A stretch of 64,000 nt of DNA from Oligoflexia bacterium (lineage in GTDB: Bacteria > Bdellovibrionota > Bacteriovoracia > Bacteriovoracales > Bacteriovoracaceae): assembly GCA_024229115.1 (NCBI GenBank), contig JAAEST010000103.1, positions 248,001 to 312,000 of the forward strand, in the 5' to 3' direction. How positions within the stretch are numbered: position 1 is the stretch's first letter; every line of letters begins with the position of its first letter. The notes below the pieces were generated by a model. It was given only the letters and a program-made list of their open reading frames with translations. It had not been told where the DNA came from and did no database searches. A program made the position numbers and the translations under genes. Of the stretch, positions 34,097 to 43,010 are shown in pieces.

Positions 34097-34125
34097 ATTA
34101 TAAAAATCCAGAGGCTCCCCGTAAA
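34097..34125 (-). promoter_or_regulatory. Sigma-70-type promoter of the LPP20-like pair
   Basis: On the minus strand TTTACG (34125-34120), 17 bases, then TATAAT (34102-34097). The -10 box is perfect. Transcription would begin near 34090, about 20 bases before the ATG, leaving room for the AAGGAG site. Confidence 0.6.
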
Positions 34126-34231
34126 TGAATAGTTTTTAGGGAAAATCTTACTTGAGTGTGGAACTCGGAGAAGGGGCACATATCCATAATTATGATAAAA
34201 TAGGAGAAAATTAAAATAGGTTGAGGGAATT

Positions 34232-34582
34232 ATGATCAAGACGGTCAAGAAGATTAAAGCAGGGGATGTTCTCATTATTGAAGGAGAAGAGTCCTACAGC
34301 ATGTATTATGTACGTGTCGGAAAACTAGAGGCCTATAAAGATGTTAAAGGTGAAGAAACCTTAATCGGCGAAATAAAAGAGAAGGAAATGGTTGGAGAAA
34401 TGTCTTTCTTTGAAAAAGTTCCTCGCATTGCAACAGTTAAGGCCGTGACCGACTGCGAATTAGTTGAATTCCCATATGATCAATTCCACAAAATGTTAGA
34501 AGCTCTTCCCGACTGGTACGTAGGTCTGGTAAATTGTCTTATCGATAGACTAAGACAAGTGGAAGAAAAGCTCAATGTATGA
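34232..34582 (+). CDS. Single-domain cyclic-nucleotide-binding protein
   Basis: A 116-residue protein made of one CAP/CNB beta-barrel and its flanking helix. The order MIKTVKKIKAGDVLIIEGEES, YVRVGKLEAYKDV, IGEIKEKEMVGEMSFFEKVPRIATVKAVTDCELVEFPY matches the domain; the phosphate-binding cassette is GEMSFFEKVPRIATV, with RxA in place of the usual RSA. There is no DNA-binding domain, so it is not a transcription factor. GAGGG precedes the ATG. The end overlaps the ABC exporter gene by 8 bases, which suggests that the domain regulates that transporter as a separate subunit; ligand unknown. Confidence 0.86.
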   Translation: MIKTVKKIKAGDVLIIEGEESYSMYYVRVGKLEAYKDVKGEETLIGEIKEKEMVGEMSFFEKVPRIATVKAVTDCELVEFPYDQFHKMLEALPDWYVGLVNCLIDRLRQVEEKLNV

Positions 34583-36353
34583 TCCCAAAGAAAATAGAAA
34601 AGACCCATTACAAACATTATTAAGCCATTTTAAAAATAAAAGATCCCAGATGATTAATGCTGGGACCTTCTCTGTTCTTAATAAAATTTTTGATATTGCC
34701 CCTCCTATTCTAATTGGTTTAGCGGTTGATACTGTTGTTAAGGGAGAAGAATCATTTATCGCGAATCTAGGGGTAAGTGATAAGCTCTATCAAATTTATA
34801 TTTTGGCCTTCTTCACCTTCTTGGTTTGGGGATTAGAGTCACTCTTTGAGTTTCTTTTTAAGATTAAATGGAGAAATATTGCTCAAGATGTTCAGCATGA
34901 CTTAAGAATTGAAGTTTATGAACATATGCAAAGTCTTCATATCTCTTTCTTTGAAGATCAGAATACAGGAAATTTAACGACAATTATGAATGATGATATC
35001 AATCAACTTGAGAGATTTCTTGATGTTGGAGCAAATGATATTATCCAAGTTCTTACAACTGTGGTGACAATTGGTGGCATTTTCTTTTACATCTCTCCAA
35101 TGATTGCATGTTTTTCATTCTTGCCAGTTCCCTTTATTTTACTTGGTTCTTTCTACTTTCAAAAAAGAATTGCTCCTCGCTATCTTGGCGTAAGAGAAGA
35201 AGCAGGACTACTGGCTTCAATGTTAGTGAATAATCTTAATGGGATGATGACAATTAAGAGTTACGTGGCTCAATTATTTGAAAAGAAGAGATTAGAAAAA
35301 CAAAGTCTTGAATATTCTTCTTCTAATAAGAAGGCCATCGTTCTTTCTTCCTCATTCTCTCCTCTTATTAGAATGGTCGTACTGTGTGGATTTCTTTTCT
35401 CCTTAGTTCTAGGAGCTATGCAAGTTTTTGATGGAGTCTTAGAAGTAGGTTCTTATTCAGTGCTTATCTTTATGGTCCAGAGACTGTTATGGCCACTTAC
35501 CAGACTCGGTGAAACATTCGATCAATATCAAAGATCAATGGCTTCAACTCAAAGAATCTTTAATCTTCTTGAAACGAAAGTTGAAATTAATGATGGAGAT
35601 AAAGAAGTTGATGAGAATATTAAAGGTGAGCTTCAGTTAAAAGATGTTTCTTTTAAATATGCTACAGGAAGTGAAGTATTGAAAAATATTAACCTCAATG
35701 TTCCACAAGGAAAGACTGTTGCTCTTGTTGGTACTACAGGCTCTGGTAAGAGTACGATATTAAAACTACTTCTTCGTTTCTATGATGTGACTCAAGGAGA
35801 AATCCTTCTTGATGGTCAAAATGTAAAAGAATTAAAGCAAAATAGTTTTCGATCAATTGTAGGGTTTGTTTCTCAGGACACTTATCTTTTTCATGGAACA
35901 GTTGAAGAAAATATTCGCTACGGAAGTTTTGATAAGACTCTAGAGGATGTAAAAGAAGCAGCTCAGTTGGCCGAGGCCCATGATTTTATTTCCTCACTTC
36001 CTGAAAAGTATCAGACGATTGTCGGTGAGAGAGGACAGAAACTTTCTGGTGGGCAAAGACAGAGAATCTGTATTGCTAGGGCCATTCTTAAAAATCCTAA
36101 AATCTTTGTTTTTGATGAAGCTACTTCGGCGGTGGATAATGAAACAGAAGCAGCGATTCAAAGATCACTGAATAAGATCACAAAAGATAGGACGACTATC
36201 ATGGTGGCGCATCGACTATCTACGATTAAACATGCTGACTGTATTTATGTTTTAGAGCAAGGTGAGATCGTTGAGTCAGGGAGTCACGAAGAACTTATCT
36301 CACAAAATGGTATCTATCACGCCCTCTGGAACGTGCAGACAGGTGCACGTTAG
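34575..36353 (+). CDS. MsbA-type ABC exporter (fused membrane and ATPase domains)
   Basis: A 592-residue ABC half-transporter. Six membrane helices occupy residues about 30-310, with the coupling-helix region YEHMQSLHISFFEDQNTGNL typical of the MsbA/MdlB group. The ATPase domain has Walker A GTTGSGKST (near residue 386), the Q loop VSQDTYLF, signature LSGGQRQR (near 489), Walker B IFVFDEATSAVD and H-loop AHRLSTI. The dimer exports lipids or small amphiphiles; MsbA itself flips lipid A. The lipid A link is plausible because an ArnT-like gene is convergent and the O-antigen locus follows, but it remains inference. Overlaps the CNB gene by 8 bases. Confidence 0.9.
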   Translation: MYDPKENRKDPLQTLLSHFKNKRSQMINAGTFSVLNKIFDIAPPILIGLAVDTVVKGEESFIANLGVSDKLYQIYILAFFTFLVWGLESLFEFLFKIKWRNIAQDVQHDLRIEVYEHMQSLHISFFEDQNTGNLTTIMNDDINQLERFLDVGANDIIQVLTTVVTIGGIFFYISPMIACFSFLPVPFILLGSFYFQKRIAPRYLGVREEAGLLASMLVNNLNGMMTIKSYVAQLFEKKRLEKQSLEYSSSNKKAIVLSSSFSPLIRMVVLCGFLFSLVLGAMQVFDGVLEVGSYSVLIFMVQRLLWPLTRLGETFDQYQRSMASTQRIFNLLETKVEINDGDKEVDENIKGELQLKDVSFKYATGSEVLKNINLNVPQGKTVALVGTTGSGKSTILKLLLRFYDVTQGEILLDGQNVKELKQNSFRSIVGFVSQDTYLFHGTVEENIRYGSFDKTLEDVKEAAQLAEAHDFISSLPEKYQTIVGERGQKLSGGQRQRICIARAILKNPKIFVFDEATSAVDNETEAAIQRSLNKITKDRTTIMVAHRLSTIKHADCIYVLEQGEIVESGSHEELISQNGIYHALWNVQTGAR

Positions 36354-37792
36354 AGAGAGATAAAGTCAGTCTTTGTTGATTTAGGAATAAGAAGATGAAC
36401 CCTTCTTTTCTTAAAATAGATAAACTTCTTAAACTCACTAAATTTACTGAGAAAGAAGTCCACATCAGCGTCCTTCACAAGGGCGACATCTGTTGGATTT
36501 AAGTCAATTGAAGTATCACTGACAATATTAATAGTACTAGTTCCGTCAATATAACCATTCAAATTCGCAACACTCCAGTAAGGGTAAGCACCATTGAAGT
36601 TTACCCATCTTTTAGGACTAAAAGAAATTTGGCCAAAAAGCTCTCTTGATTTGAACAATTCTACATCTCTTTTTGAGACATTAGTTAATGGAAAGATCAA
36701 AAGAACCAGTCCAAAAATAGGAATCAGATACCTAAAGAAGGGAAGGACTTTATCTTCTGCTGATGTCCATAATTTCTTTAATCCGAAGGCTGCGAGGTAG
36801 GCCATAAATGGATAAGAAGGAATTAAGTAATTTGAATACTTCAGACCTCTTGTTGAGAGAGTAAAAATCATGACAACAAAAGTAATGGAAAAGAGAAAGT
36901 TTACACTAAAGGCTTTGTCTTTAAATTCCTTAATCGAGTGCCAAATTCCGACAAGGGCCAAGATAAAGAAAGGATTAGTCTTTTTGAAAAGAAAAGTTAT
37001 GTAAGTATACCAAGGAGTACTGGCACCTCTTCCTTCTAGGATAGAAGAGATAAAAGTAAATTGGTACCACTGATGAAAAATATCAAATTGATTATTGAGG
37101 TAGAGGCTTAGTGGCCAGAGAGAAAAAACCAGGAGTCCAAGAAGGAGAGAGACCCAAGATTTAATATCAGCTAAGAGTTTCCATTTTCTACAAAGGGCCA
37201 AATGAATAAAAATGATCAGGGGACACCATACGGCCATCGGCCCTTTCGTTAAGGCACAAAGTCCAAAGAAGAAACCTGATAAGAGCCAATTTTTCCAATT
37301 TGATTCTTGAAAAGCTTTCCAATAATAAGTAAGTGAAAGAAACATGAAGAGCATGAGAGGAAGATCAAGATTTGGAAAGCGGCTCTTTTTCATGAGTGGC
37401 GGAAGTAAAAAGAAAATAAGAAGTGCTAAATATCCAACCTTATTAAGATTTAAATGAGTTTCTTTGCGATTGATAAACCTAAAGAGAAAGAATCCTGTTA
37501 AAAGTGAAAAAAGACCTGCAAAGAATCTTGCAGCAATAAAGGAACTTCCAAATATTTTAAAAAAGAGACCTTCAAGAATGAAGATGAAATTTGTGTGATG
37601 AAAAAACTGAGGATAAGTTTCATTAGTAAGATGTGGTACTAGCCAATGCCCACCTTCAGCTGCATTCTTTCCAAAAGCAGCATAGAGATATCCATCATGA
37701 AAGAAGCCTTGAGTCCATGCCATCTGAAAATAGATGATAGCTCCGAGGCCCAAAAGGACTAATAAATCAGCGTCTTTAAAATATTTTTTCAT
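36350..37792 (-). CDS. ArnT/PMT-like membrane glycosyltransferase
   Basis: A 480-residue polytopic protein (about 11 hydrophobic helices) of the GT39/GT83 group that moves sugars from polyprenyl carriers to lipids or proteins. The first external loop has the expected order GFFHDGYLYAAFGKNAAEGGHWLVPHLTNETYPQFFHHTNFIFILEG: acidic residue, small residue cluster, Trp and a Pro before the amphipathic helix. A soluble C-terminal region of about 70 residues follows. In this setting it could decorate lipid A or a surface protein. It overlaps the convergent exporter gene by four bases and diverges from the fcl-like gene 47 bases away. Confidence 0.8.
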   Translation of the reverse strand: MKKYFKDADLLVLLGLGAIIYFQMAWTQGFFHDGYLYAAFGKNAAEGGHWLVPHLTNETYPQFFHHTNFIFILEGLFFKIFGSSFIAARFFAGLFSLLTGFFLFRFINRKETHLNLNKVGYLALLIFFLLPPLMKKSRFPNLDLPLMLFMFLSLTYYWKAFQESNWKNWLLSGFFFGLCALTKGPMAVWCPLIIFIHLALCRKWKLLADIKSWVSLLLGLLVFSLWPLSLYLNNQFDIFHQWYQFTFISSILEGRGASTPWYTYITFLFKKTNPFFILALVGIWHSIKEFKDKAFSVNFLFSITFVVMIFTLSTRGLKYSNYLIPSYPFMAYLAAFGLKKLWTSAEDKVLPFFRYLIPIFGLVLLIFPLTNVSKRDVELFKSRELFGQISFSPKRWVNFNGAYPYWSVANLNGYIDGTSTINIVSDTSIDLNPTDVALVKDADVDFFLSKFSEFKKFIYFKKRRVHLLIPKSTKTDFISL

Positions 37793-37839
37793 GTTATAAT
37801 GATAGTATATTCAAACGATTACGTACAATACGAGAAGTG

Positions 37840-38772
37840 ATGGAAAAGAGTAGTAAAATTCTTATTCTGGGAGGGCATGGTTTATTAGGATCATCGCTCA
37901 GGAAGGTCTTTGAGGAGGCTGGCTTTTCCCAAATTCTCACTCCTAATCGTCAGGAGCTCGATCTTCTCAATCAGGATCAAACCTTAAATTATTTCAAAGA
38001 ATCAAGGCCTGATTATATTCTGATGTGTGCGGCTAAAGTGGGTGGAATCAGTGCCAACAATGAATTTCGAGCTGACTTTATTCTTGAAAATTTAGCCATT
38101 GAAGTGAATACCATGAGAGCTGCCCTTGAATGTAATATTGAAAACTTTGTTTTCATTGGTAGTTCTTGTATTTATCCAAAGGATTGTCCTCAACCAATTA
38201 AGGAAGAATATCTTTTGACGGGTGAACTAGAAATAACTAACGAGCCTTTTGCTGTTGCTAAAATTGCAGGAGTGAAGATGGCCGAGAGTATTCAAAAACA
38301 ATATGGAAAAAATTATTTCACCGTCATGCCGACAAGTATGTATGGTGAAAACGATAATTTTGATCTTGATGATAGTCATGTTATCCCAGGGCTAATTGCT
38401 CGTTTAGATAGGGCCATTAAAAATGGTGATTCTGAATTTTCGATCTGGGGGACAGGAAAAGCTCTTCGTGAATTCATCTATGTAGAGGATATGGCCAAGG
38501 CAATTCTCTTTCTTCTTCAATCTGATTTGAAAATCCCAAGTCTCATAAATATTGGTGTCAGTGAAGATATCACTATTGCTGATCTTGCTTCGATGATCGC
38601 ACAAAAGATGGGATACACTGGCAAGTTAGTCTATGACACAGCTAGACCTGATGGGACCATGAGAAAACTTCTTGATAGTTCAAAGATTTCAGAGCTCGGC
38701 TGGAAGCCGTGCGTTAACCTTAGCCAGGGTCTAGATAAAGTGATACTATTTTACAGAAATAGAATGATGTAA
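37840..38772 (+). CDS. GDP-L-fucose synthase-like reductase/epimerase (Tyr to Phe)
   Basis: A 310-residue extended SDR enzyme closely following the GDP-L-fucose synthase family (Fcl/WcaG): GGHGLLGSSLRK near the N-terminus, GSSCIYPKDCPQPIKEE (residues 107-123) and WGTGKALREFIYVEDMA. In this family the catalytic set is Ser, Tyr, Lys. Lys is present (K141 in AKIAG), but the Tyr position reads F137 (NEPFAVAKIAG instead of NEPYAIAKIAG). The plain DNA codon is TTT, so it is not a translation choice. The enzyme may be altered or inactive. The ATG used is the second of two in-frame starts. No gmd (GDP-mannose dehydratase) partner is in the window. Confidence 0.82.
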   Translation: MEKSSKILILGGHGLLGSSLRKVFEEAGFSQILTPNRQELDLLNQDQTLNYFKESRPDYILMCAAKVGGISANNEFRADFILENLAIEVNTMRAALECNIENFVFIGSSCIYPKDCPQPIKEEYLLTGELEITNEPFAVAKIAGVKMAESIQKQYGKNYFTVMPTSMYGENDNFDLDDSHVIPGLIARLDRAIKNGDSEFSIWGTGKALREFIYVEDMAKAILFLLQSDLKIPSLINIGVSEDITIADLASMIAQKMGYTGKLVYDTARPDGTMRKLLDSSKISELGWKPCVNLSQGLDKVILFYRNRMM

Positions 38773-38794
38773 TTCTATTAATCGGAGGACTCTG

Positions 38795-39739
38795 TTGAGT
38801 TACGTGGATATCGCTCGCAAAGTTTTAGAAAATGAAGTAGCGGGGCTTCAAAATGTCGCTAAGAATCTAGATACTGATTTTGATTTATCCGTAAAAGAGA
38901 TCGTTAAGTCGAGGTGTCGTGTCGTTGTTACTGGCATGGGAAAATCAGGAATTATTGGAAAGAAAATTGCTGCTACTTTAGCAAGTACTGGAACACCTTC
39001 ATTATACATTCATCCAGCCGAAGCTTATCACGGTGATTTGGGAATGATTTTAGAGAATGATATTGTCATTGCTATTTCTAACTCTGGTGAGACCGAAGAA
39101 ATAATAAAACTTCTCAGTTTTTTTAAAGATAACAAAAATAAAGTTATTGCACTTTGTTCTGATAAAAAATCAACTCTCGGAAAATTTTCTGACTATTTTA
39201 TGAATATTGCTGTACCTAGTGAAGCATGTCCTTTGGAGCTTGCTCCAACAACGTCAACAACTGCGACTCTTGCTATTGGAGACGCTCTAGCAATTTCCTT
39301 GATGGAAGCAAGGGAGTTTAAGCCTGAAAATTTTGCTAAATTTCACCCTGGTGGAAGTTTAGGACGTAAACTACTTTGTAAAGTTTCAGACTCTATGAGA
39401 ACAAATGATCTTCCCGTGATTAGTAAAAATGATAAATTTGAAGACGTCGTTTCTCAAATTTCAAATGGAAGGCTAGGTTGTGTTGCTGTTATTAATAAAG
39501 AATCGAATGAGCTAATTGGTATCATTACAGATGGTGATGTTCGCAGGGCGATGGAAAAGTTTAAAGGTGACGTCTTTAATAAGACTCCTGAAGATCTTAT
39601 GACAGTAGGGCCTGTAACTATTGGTACTGAACAAAAGATTATTGAAGCAGAAAAAGTTTTTTTGGAAAAAAAAGTAACAGTATTGTTTGTAGTCGAAGAG
39701 AAAAAGTTGATTGGAATGTTAAGCCATTACGATATATAA
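38795..39739 (+). CDS. kdsD: Arabinose-5-phosphate isomerase
   Basis: A 314-residue SIS plus CBS-pair protein. KdsD converts ribulose-5-phosphate to arabinose-5-phosphate, the first step of Kdo synthesis for the lipopolysaccharide core. The SIS domain shows VTGMGKSGIIGKKIAATLASTG, IHPAEAYHGDLGMI, ISNSGETEEII and LAPTTSTTATLAIGDALA. The two CBS repeats (about 205-314) include VTDGDVRR-like ITDGDVRRAM. The start is a TTG with GGAGG upstream. It sits in the forward polysaccharide operon 22 bases after the fcl-like gene. Confidence 0.92.
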   Translation: MSYVDIARKVLENEVAGLQNVAKNLDTDFDLSVKEIVKSRCRVVVTGMGKSGIIGKKIAATLASTGTPSLYIHPAEAYHGDLGMILENDIVIAISNSGETEEIIKLLSFFKDNKNKVIALCSDKKSTLGKFSDYFMNIAVPSEACPLELAPTTSTTATLAIGDALAISLMEAREFKPENFAKFHPGGSLGRKLLCKVSDSMRTNDLPVISKNDKFEDVVSQISNGRLGCVAVINKESNELIGIITDGDVRRAMEKFKGDVFNKTPEDLMTVGPVTIGTEQKIIEAEKVFLEKKVTVLFVVEEKKLIGMLSHYDI

Positions 39740-39750
39740 GATTGATATAA

Positions 39751-40857
39751 ATGAAAGTTGCAATATTACATGATTGGTTAACCGGCTTTAGGGGTGGCGA
39801 AAGAGTTCTCGAAGTATTCTGCGAGATGTTTCCTAATGCAGATCTTTATACTTTAATTTATAAACCAGGTTCTACAAGTAATATAATAGAAAATAGAAAG
39901 ATTCATACTTCATTCTTGAATAAAATTCCTGGTATACATAAACATTATCGAAAGTTTCTTCCTTTGTTTCCTCTTGCTGCAGGAACTTTGAAGATTGATT
40001 CGGATGTAGATTTGGTAATTAGTTCAAGTCATTGTGTTATTAAGGGAGTTCTAAAGCCTCAAAGTGCCAAACATATTTCATATATACACAGTCCTATGAG
40101 ATATCTTTACGATCAATATGACGTTTATTTTGGTCCCCATGCCCCCGTTTATCAAAGGATAGGTGCACGGATATTTAAAAAATACCTAATTAACTGGGAT
40201 CTAAATAGTAATAGTAATGTAGATGTTCCAATTGCAAATGCTGAATTTGTAAGAAGGAGAATTCAAAAATTCTATAAAATAGATTCGGGTGTTATTCATC
40301 CGTTTGTTGACCTTGAAGACTTCAGACCACTTCAGAAAGATGAAATTCAAAAAGAAGACTATTATGTGATGGTGACGGCCTTTGCTCCTAATAAGAGAGT
40401 TGATTTGGCCATTCGTGCTTTTAATAAATTAGGAAAGAAATTAAAAATTATTGGTTCAGGTCAGCAAGAAGAAGAGCTTAAGGCAATGGCCGGCGAAAAT
40501 ATTGAATTTCTAGGAAATGTTTCAAGAGAAGAAGTTATTGAAACATTTACAAAAGCTCAAGCTCTTATCTTTCCTGGAACAGAGGACTTTGGAATTACCC
40601 CCTTAGAATCCCTCGCTTCAGGAACACCAGTTATTGCTTTTAAGTTTGGAGGAGTTCTAGAAACTCTTAATGATGATGTTGCTGTATTTTTCAAAGAACA
40701 GTCAGAAGATTCTTTGATTAATGCTGTTAAGAATTTTGAAGAAAAGTCTTTTGATAAATCTAAGCTTTATGCAAGAGCTGAAGAGTTTTCAAAAGAAAAG
40801 TTTAAGAAAAATATTAAAGAATTAATCTCTAATACAATGGTGGAATATAATGGCTAA
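39751..40857 (+). CDS. Glycosyltransferase, family 4 type
   Basis: A 368-residue GT-B glycosyltransferase. It begins with the donor-domain partner strand MKVAILHDWLTGFRGGERVLE, has YIHSPMRYLYDQYD, and ends with the retaining GT4 signature EDFGITPLESLASGTPVIAFKFGG (E-x7-E). The sequence style is like the mannosyltransferases WbaZ or WbdA-type proteins of O-antigen clusters, but sugar specificity cannot be read. It is cytoplasmic and presumably adds a residue to a lipid-linked glycan. It overlaps galE by 8 bases and follows kdsD after 11 bases. Confidence 0.88.
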   Translation: MKVAILHDWLTGFRGGERVLEVFCEMFPNADLYTLIYKPGSTSNIIENRKIHTSFLNKIPGIHKHYRKFLPLFPLAAGTLKIDSDVDLVISSSHCVIKGVLKPQSAKHISYIHSPMRYLYDQYDVYFGPHAPVYQRIGARIFKKYLINWDLNSNSNVDVPIANAEFVRRRIQKFYKIDSGVIHPFVDLEDFRPLQKDEIQKEDYYVMVTAFAPNKRVDLAIRAFNKLGKKLKIIGSGQQEEELKAMAGENIEFLGNVSREEVIETFTKAQALIFPGTEDFGITPLESLASGTPVIAFKFGGVLETLNDDVAVFFKEQSEDSLINAVKNFEEKSFDKSKLYARAEEFSKEKFKKNIKELISNTMVEYNG

Positions 40858-41827
40858 AATTTTGGTTACTGGTGGAGCAGGGTATATAGGCTCGCATATT
40901 GTTAATCTTTTGGGAGATACTAATCATGAAGTTATTGTTTATGATAATTTATCAACAGGAAGAAAAGAAAGCGTTGTTGCAGGTGAATTAGTAGTTGGAG
41001 ATCTCGAAGATCTAGAAAAACTGGAAAATTTAATTGTAGAAAAGAAGTTCGATGCTTGTTTTCATTTTGCAGGTTCAATTATTGTTCCTGAAAGTGTTAC
41101 TGACCCTCTTAAATATTATAATAATAATACAAATAACACTCTTAATCTTTTAAATCTGTGCATTAAGCATGGGGTAAATAAATTCATATTCTCTTCTACA
41201 GCTGCTGTGTACGGTATGGCCGAAGGCGGAATTTGTTCAGAGGATACAGTTACTGTTCCAATAAATCCTTATGGAAAAACAAAATTAATGACTGAATGGA
41301 TGTTAGAGGATATTGCAGCTGCTCATAAAGACTTTGAATTTGTGATTTTAAGATACTTTAATGTCGCTGGAGCAAATGTTGATGGAAAAGTTGGTCAATG
41401 TTCTCCTCTTTCTACTCATCTTATTAAGATCGCCTGTGAAACAGCATTAGGAAAAAGAGAAAAGATGTCTGTTTTTGGAGAAGATTATGAAACTAAAGAT
41501 GGAACTTGTATAAGAGATTACATTCACGTTGATGATCTTGCACAAGCTCACATTGATTCTTTAAATTATTTATTAAAAGGAGGAGAGTCGACTCTTTGTA
41601 ATTGTGGATATGGGCATGGTTATACTGTTAAAGAAGTTATTGAAGTTGTAAAAAATGTTTCAGGAGTAGATTTTGTTGCTGAGATTGGACCAAGAAGAGC
41701 AGGTGATGCACCTGTTTTAACTTCAAAAGCTGAGAAAATTGGAAAAGTTCTTGGATGGAAATCTAAATATGATGATTTAGAATTAATCGTAAGGACTGCA
41801 TATGAATGGGAAAAACAATTAAATTAA
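40850..41827 (+). CDS. galE: UDP-glucose 4-epimerase
   Basis: A 325-residue extended SDR enzyme. The Rossmann motif is GGAGYIGSHI (residues 8-17); catalytic YxxxK is in NPYGKTKLM; RYFNVAGAN, RDYIHVDDLAQAH and the C-terminal RRAGDAPVL match GalE. It interconverts UDP-glucose and UDP-galactose or their N-acetyl forms. It overlaps the preceding glycosyltransferase gene by 8 bases. Whether it accepts the N-acetylated sugars cannot be decided here. Confidence 0.92.
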   Translation: MAKILVTGGAGYIGSHIVNLLGDTNHEVIVYDNLSTGRKESVVAGELVVGDLEDLEKLENLIVEKKFDACFHFAGSIIVPESVTDPLKYYNNNTNNTLNLLNLCIKHGVNKFIFSSTAAVYGMAEGGICSEDTVTVPINPYGKTKLMTEWMLEDIAAAHKDFEFVILRYFNVAGANVDGKVGQCSPLSTHLIKIACETALGKREKMSVFGEDYETKDGTCIRDYIHVDDLAQAHIDSLNYLLKGGESTLCNCGYGHGYTVKEVIEVVKNVSGVDFVAEIGPRRAGDAPVLTSKAEKIGKVLGWKSKYDDLELIVRTAYEWEKQLN

Positions 41828-41828
41828 T

Positions 41829-43010
41829 ATGAAAGATATCTTGTTAAAACTTACTTATGCTTCTTTATTTGTTCTAGCTCTTGGAACTTTCACTTCTGTC
41901 AGTATAAGTGCTGTCAGTCATATATTGTTAATTATTCCAGGCATTTACTTTTTCAAGAGTACGAAAGATAAAAAGTATAGCTGGAGCTATAAATATTTAT
42001 TTCTTATGATCCTAACCATAATTTTATCAGTAATTTTTAACTGGTCTGATATGGAAAGGCCTGTAAAAAACTTAATGAAGATTAAGTATTTTGTAATACC
42101 AATGCTTGGCGTGTATGCAACTCAAAAACTAAATGATGTTTTTTTGAAGGACAAGAGCAGAAGAATCCTGTTCTATACATTTTTATTATCTACATCGATT
42201 GCAACAATTTCGGGCTTAATTGCTCTGAAGTCAGGGTTTAATCCATTAAAGATGAAAGCAGCATGCCATCCAACGAGAGCTTGTGGACTGTATGGAATGT
42301 ACATGACATACGGTTATGGAATTTCGCTTTTTTCAGTTCTTGTATGGAGTCTTATTCTTTCGAAACATTATATTGTTAATAAATATGCTCTTTGGACTTC
42401 AGCATTGCTCGGTTTAATTGGAACAATTTTCTCTTATGCTAGAGGAGGTTGGATTGGTTTAGCTGCTGGAATTGGTGCTTTTTTATTTAAAAAGAATATA
42501 AAAATGGCGATTATTGCATGTGTTATTGGTGTAGCAACTTTTGGTATTGCTATTAAATATAATGATAAAGTTAATGATATGTTTCTTAAAAGATCAGGGT
42601 CGAACCAACAAAGAATTGCCTTTTATCAGGCTGCTTGGTACGCGTTTAAGGAGAAGCCTGTCTTTGGTTGGGGATACCGAAATTTTGAACCAAATGTTTC
42701 TAAGATAAAAAAACAATATTCGATTCCTTATGAGAGTTACGGTGGACATGCTCATAATAATCTTCTTGAACACCTCGCTTCAACTGGCTTTATAGGATTT
42801 ATAGTGACATTATTATTTTTTGGTAGTTGGTTATTTGAAATGTATCGAAGGTTTGACTTGATTGGTTGGATTGGTTTTCCTTTTGTTTCAAGCTTTATTA
42901 TTTCAGGGCAGTTTCAGTATACCTTTGGTGATGGAGAAAACTTATTTTTAATAATGGGCTTTTGGATGATCACACAATTAAAGCTTAGCGGTAAATCAAA
43001 TGAAGCTTAA
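41829..43010 (+). CDS. O-antigen ligase / polymerase-like membrane protein
   Basis: A 393-residue protein with about ten hydrophobic helices of the Wzy_C (WaaL) group. WaaL joins lipid-linked O antigen to the lipid A core in the periplasm. The diagnostic loop is WGYRNFEPNVSKIKKQYSIPYESYGGHAHNNLLEHLASTGFIGFI, with the conserved His in HAHNNLLE; an upstream Arg-rich loop reads ARGGWIGL. It starts 1 base after galE and overlaps the formyltransferase gene by 11 bases. Ligase and polymerase share this fold, so the choice is tentative. Confidence 0.83.
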   Translation: MKDILLKLTYASLFVLALGTFTSVSISAVSHILLIIPGIYFFKSTKDKKYSWSYKYLFLMILTIILSVIFNWSDMERPVKNLMKIKYFVIPMLGVYATQKLNDVFLKDKSRRILFYTFLLSTSIATISGLIALKSGFNPLKMKAACHPTRACGLYGMYMTYGYGISLFSVLVWSLILSKHYIVNKYALWTSALLGLIGTIFSYARGGWIGLAAGIGAFLFKKNIKMAIIACVIGVATFGIAIKYNDKVNDMFLKRSGSNQQRIAFYQAAWYAFKEKPVFGWGYRNFEPNVSKIKKQYSIPYESYGGHAHNNLLEHLASTGFIGFIVTLLFFGSWLFEMYRRFDLIGWIGFPFVSSFIISGQFQYTFGDGENLFLIMGFWMITQLKLSGKSNEA

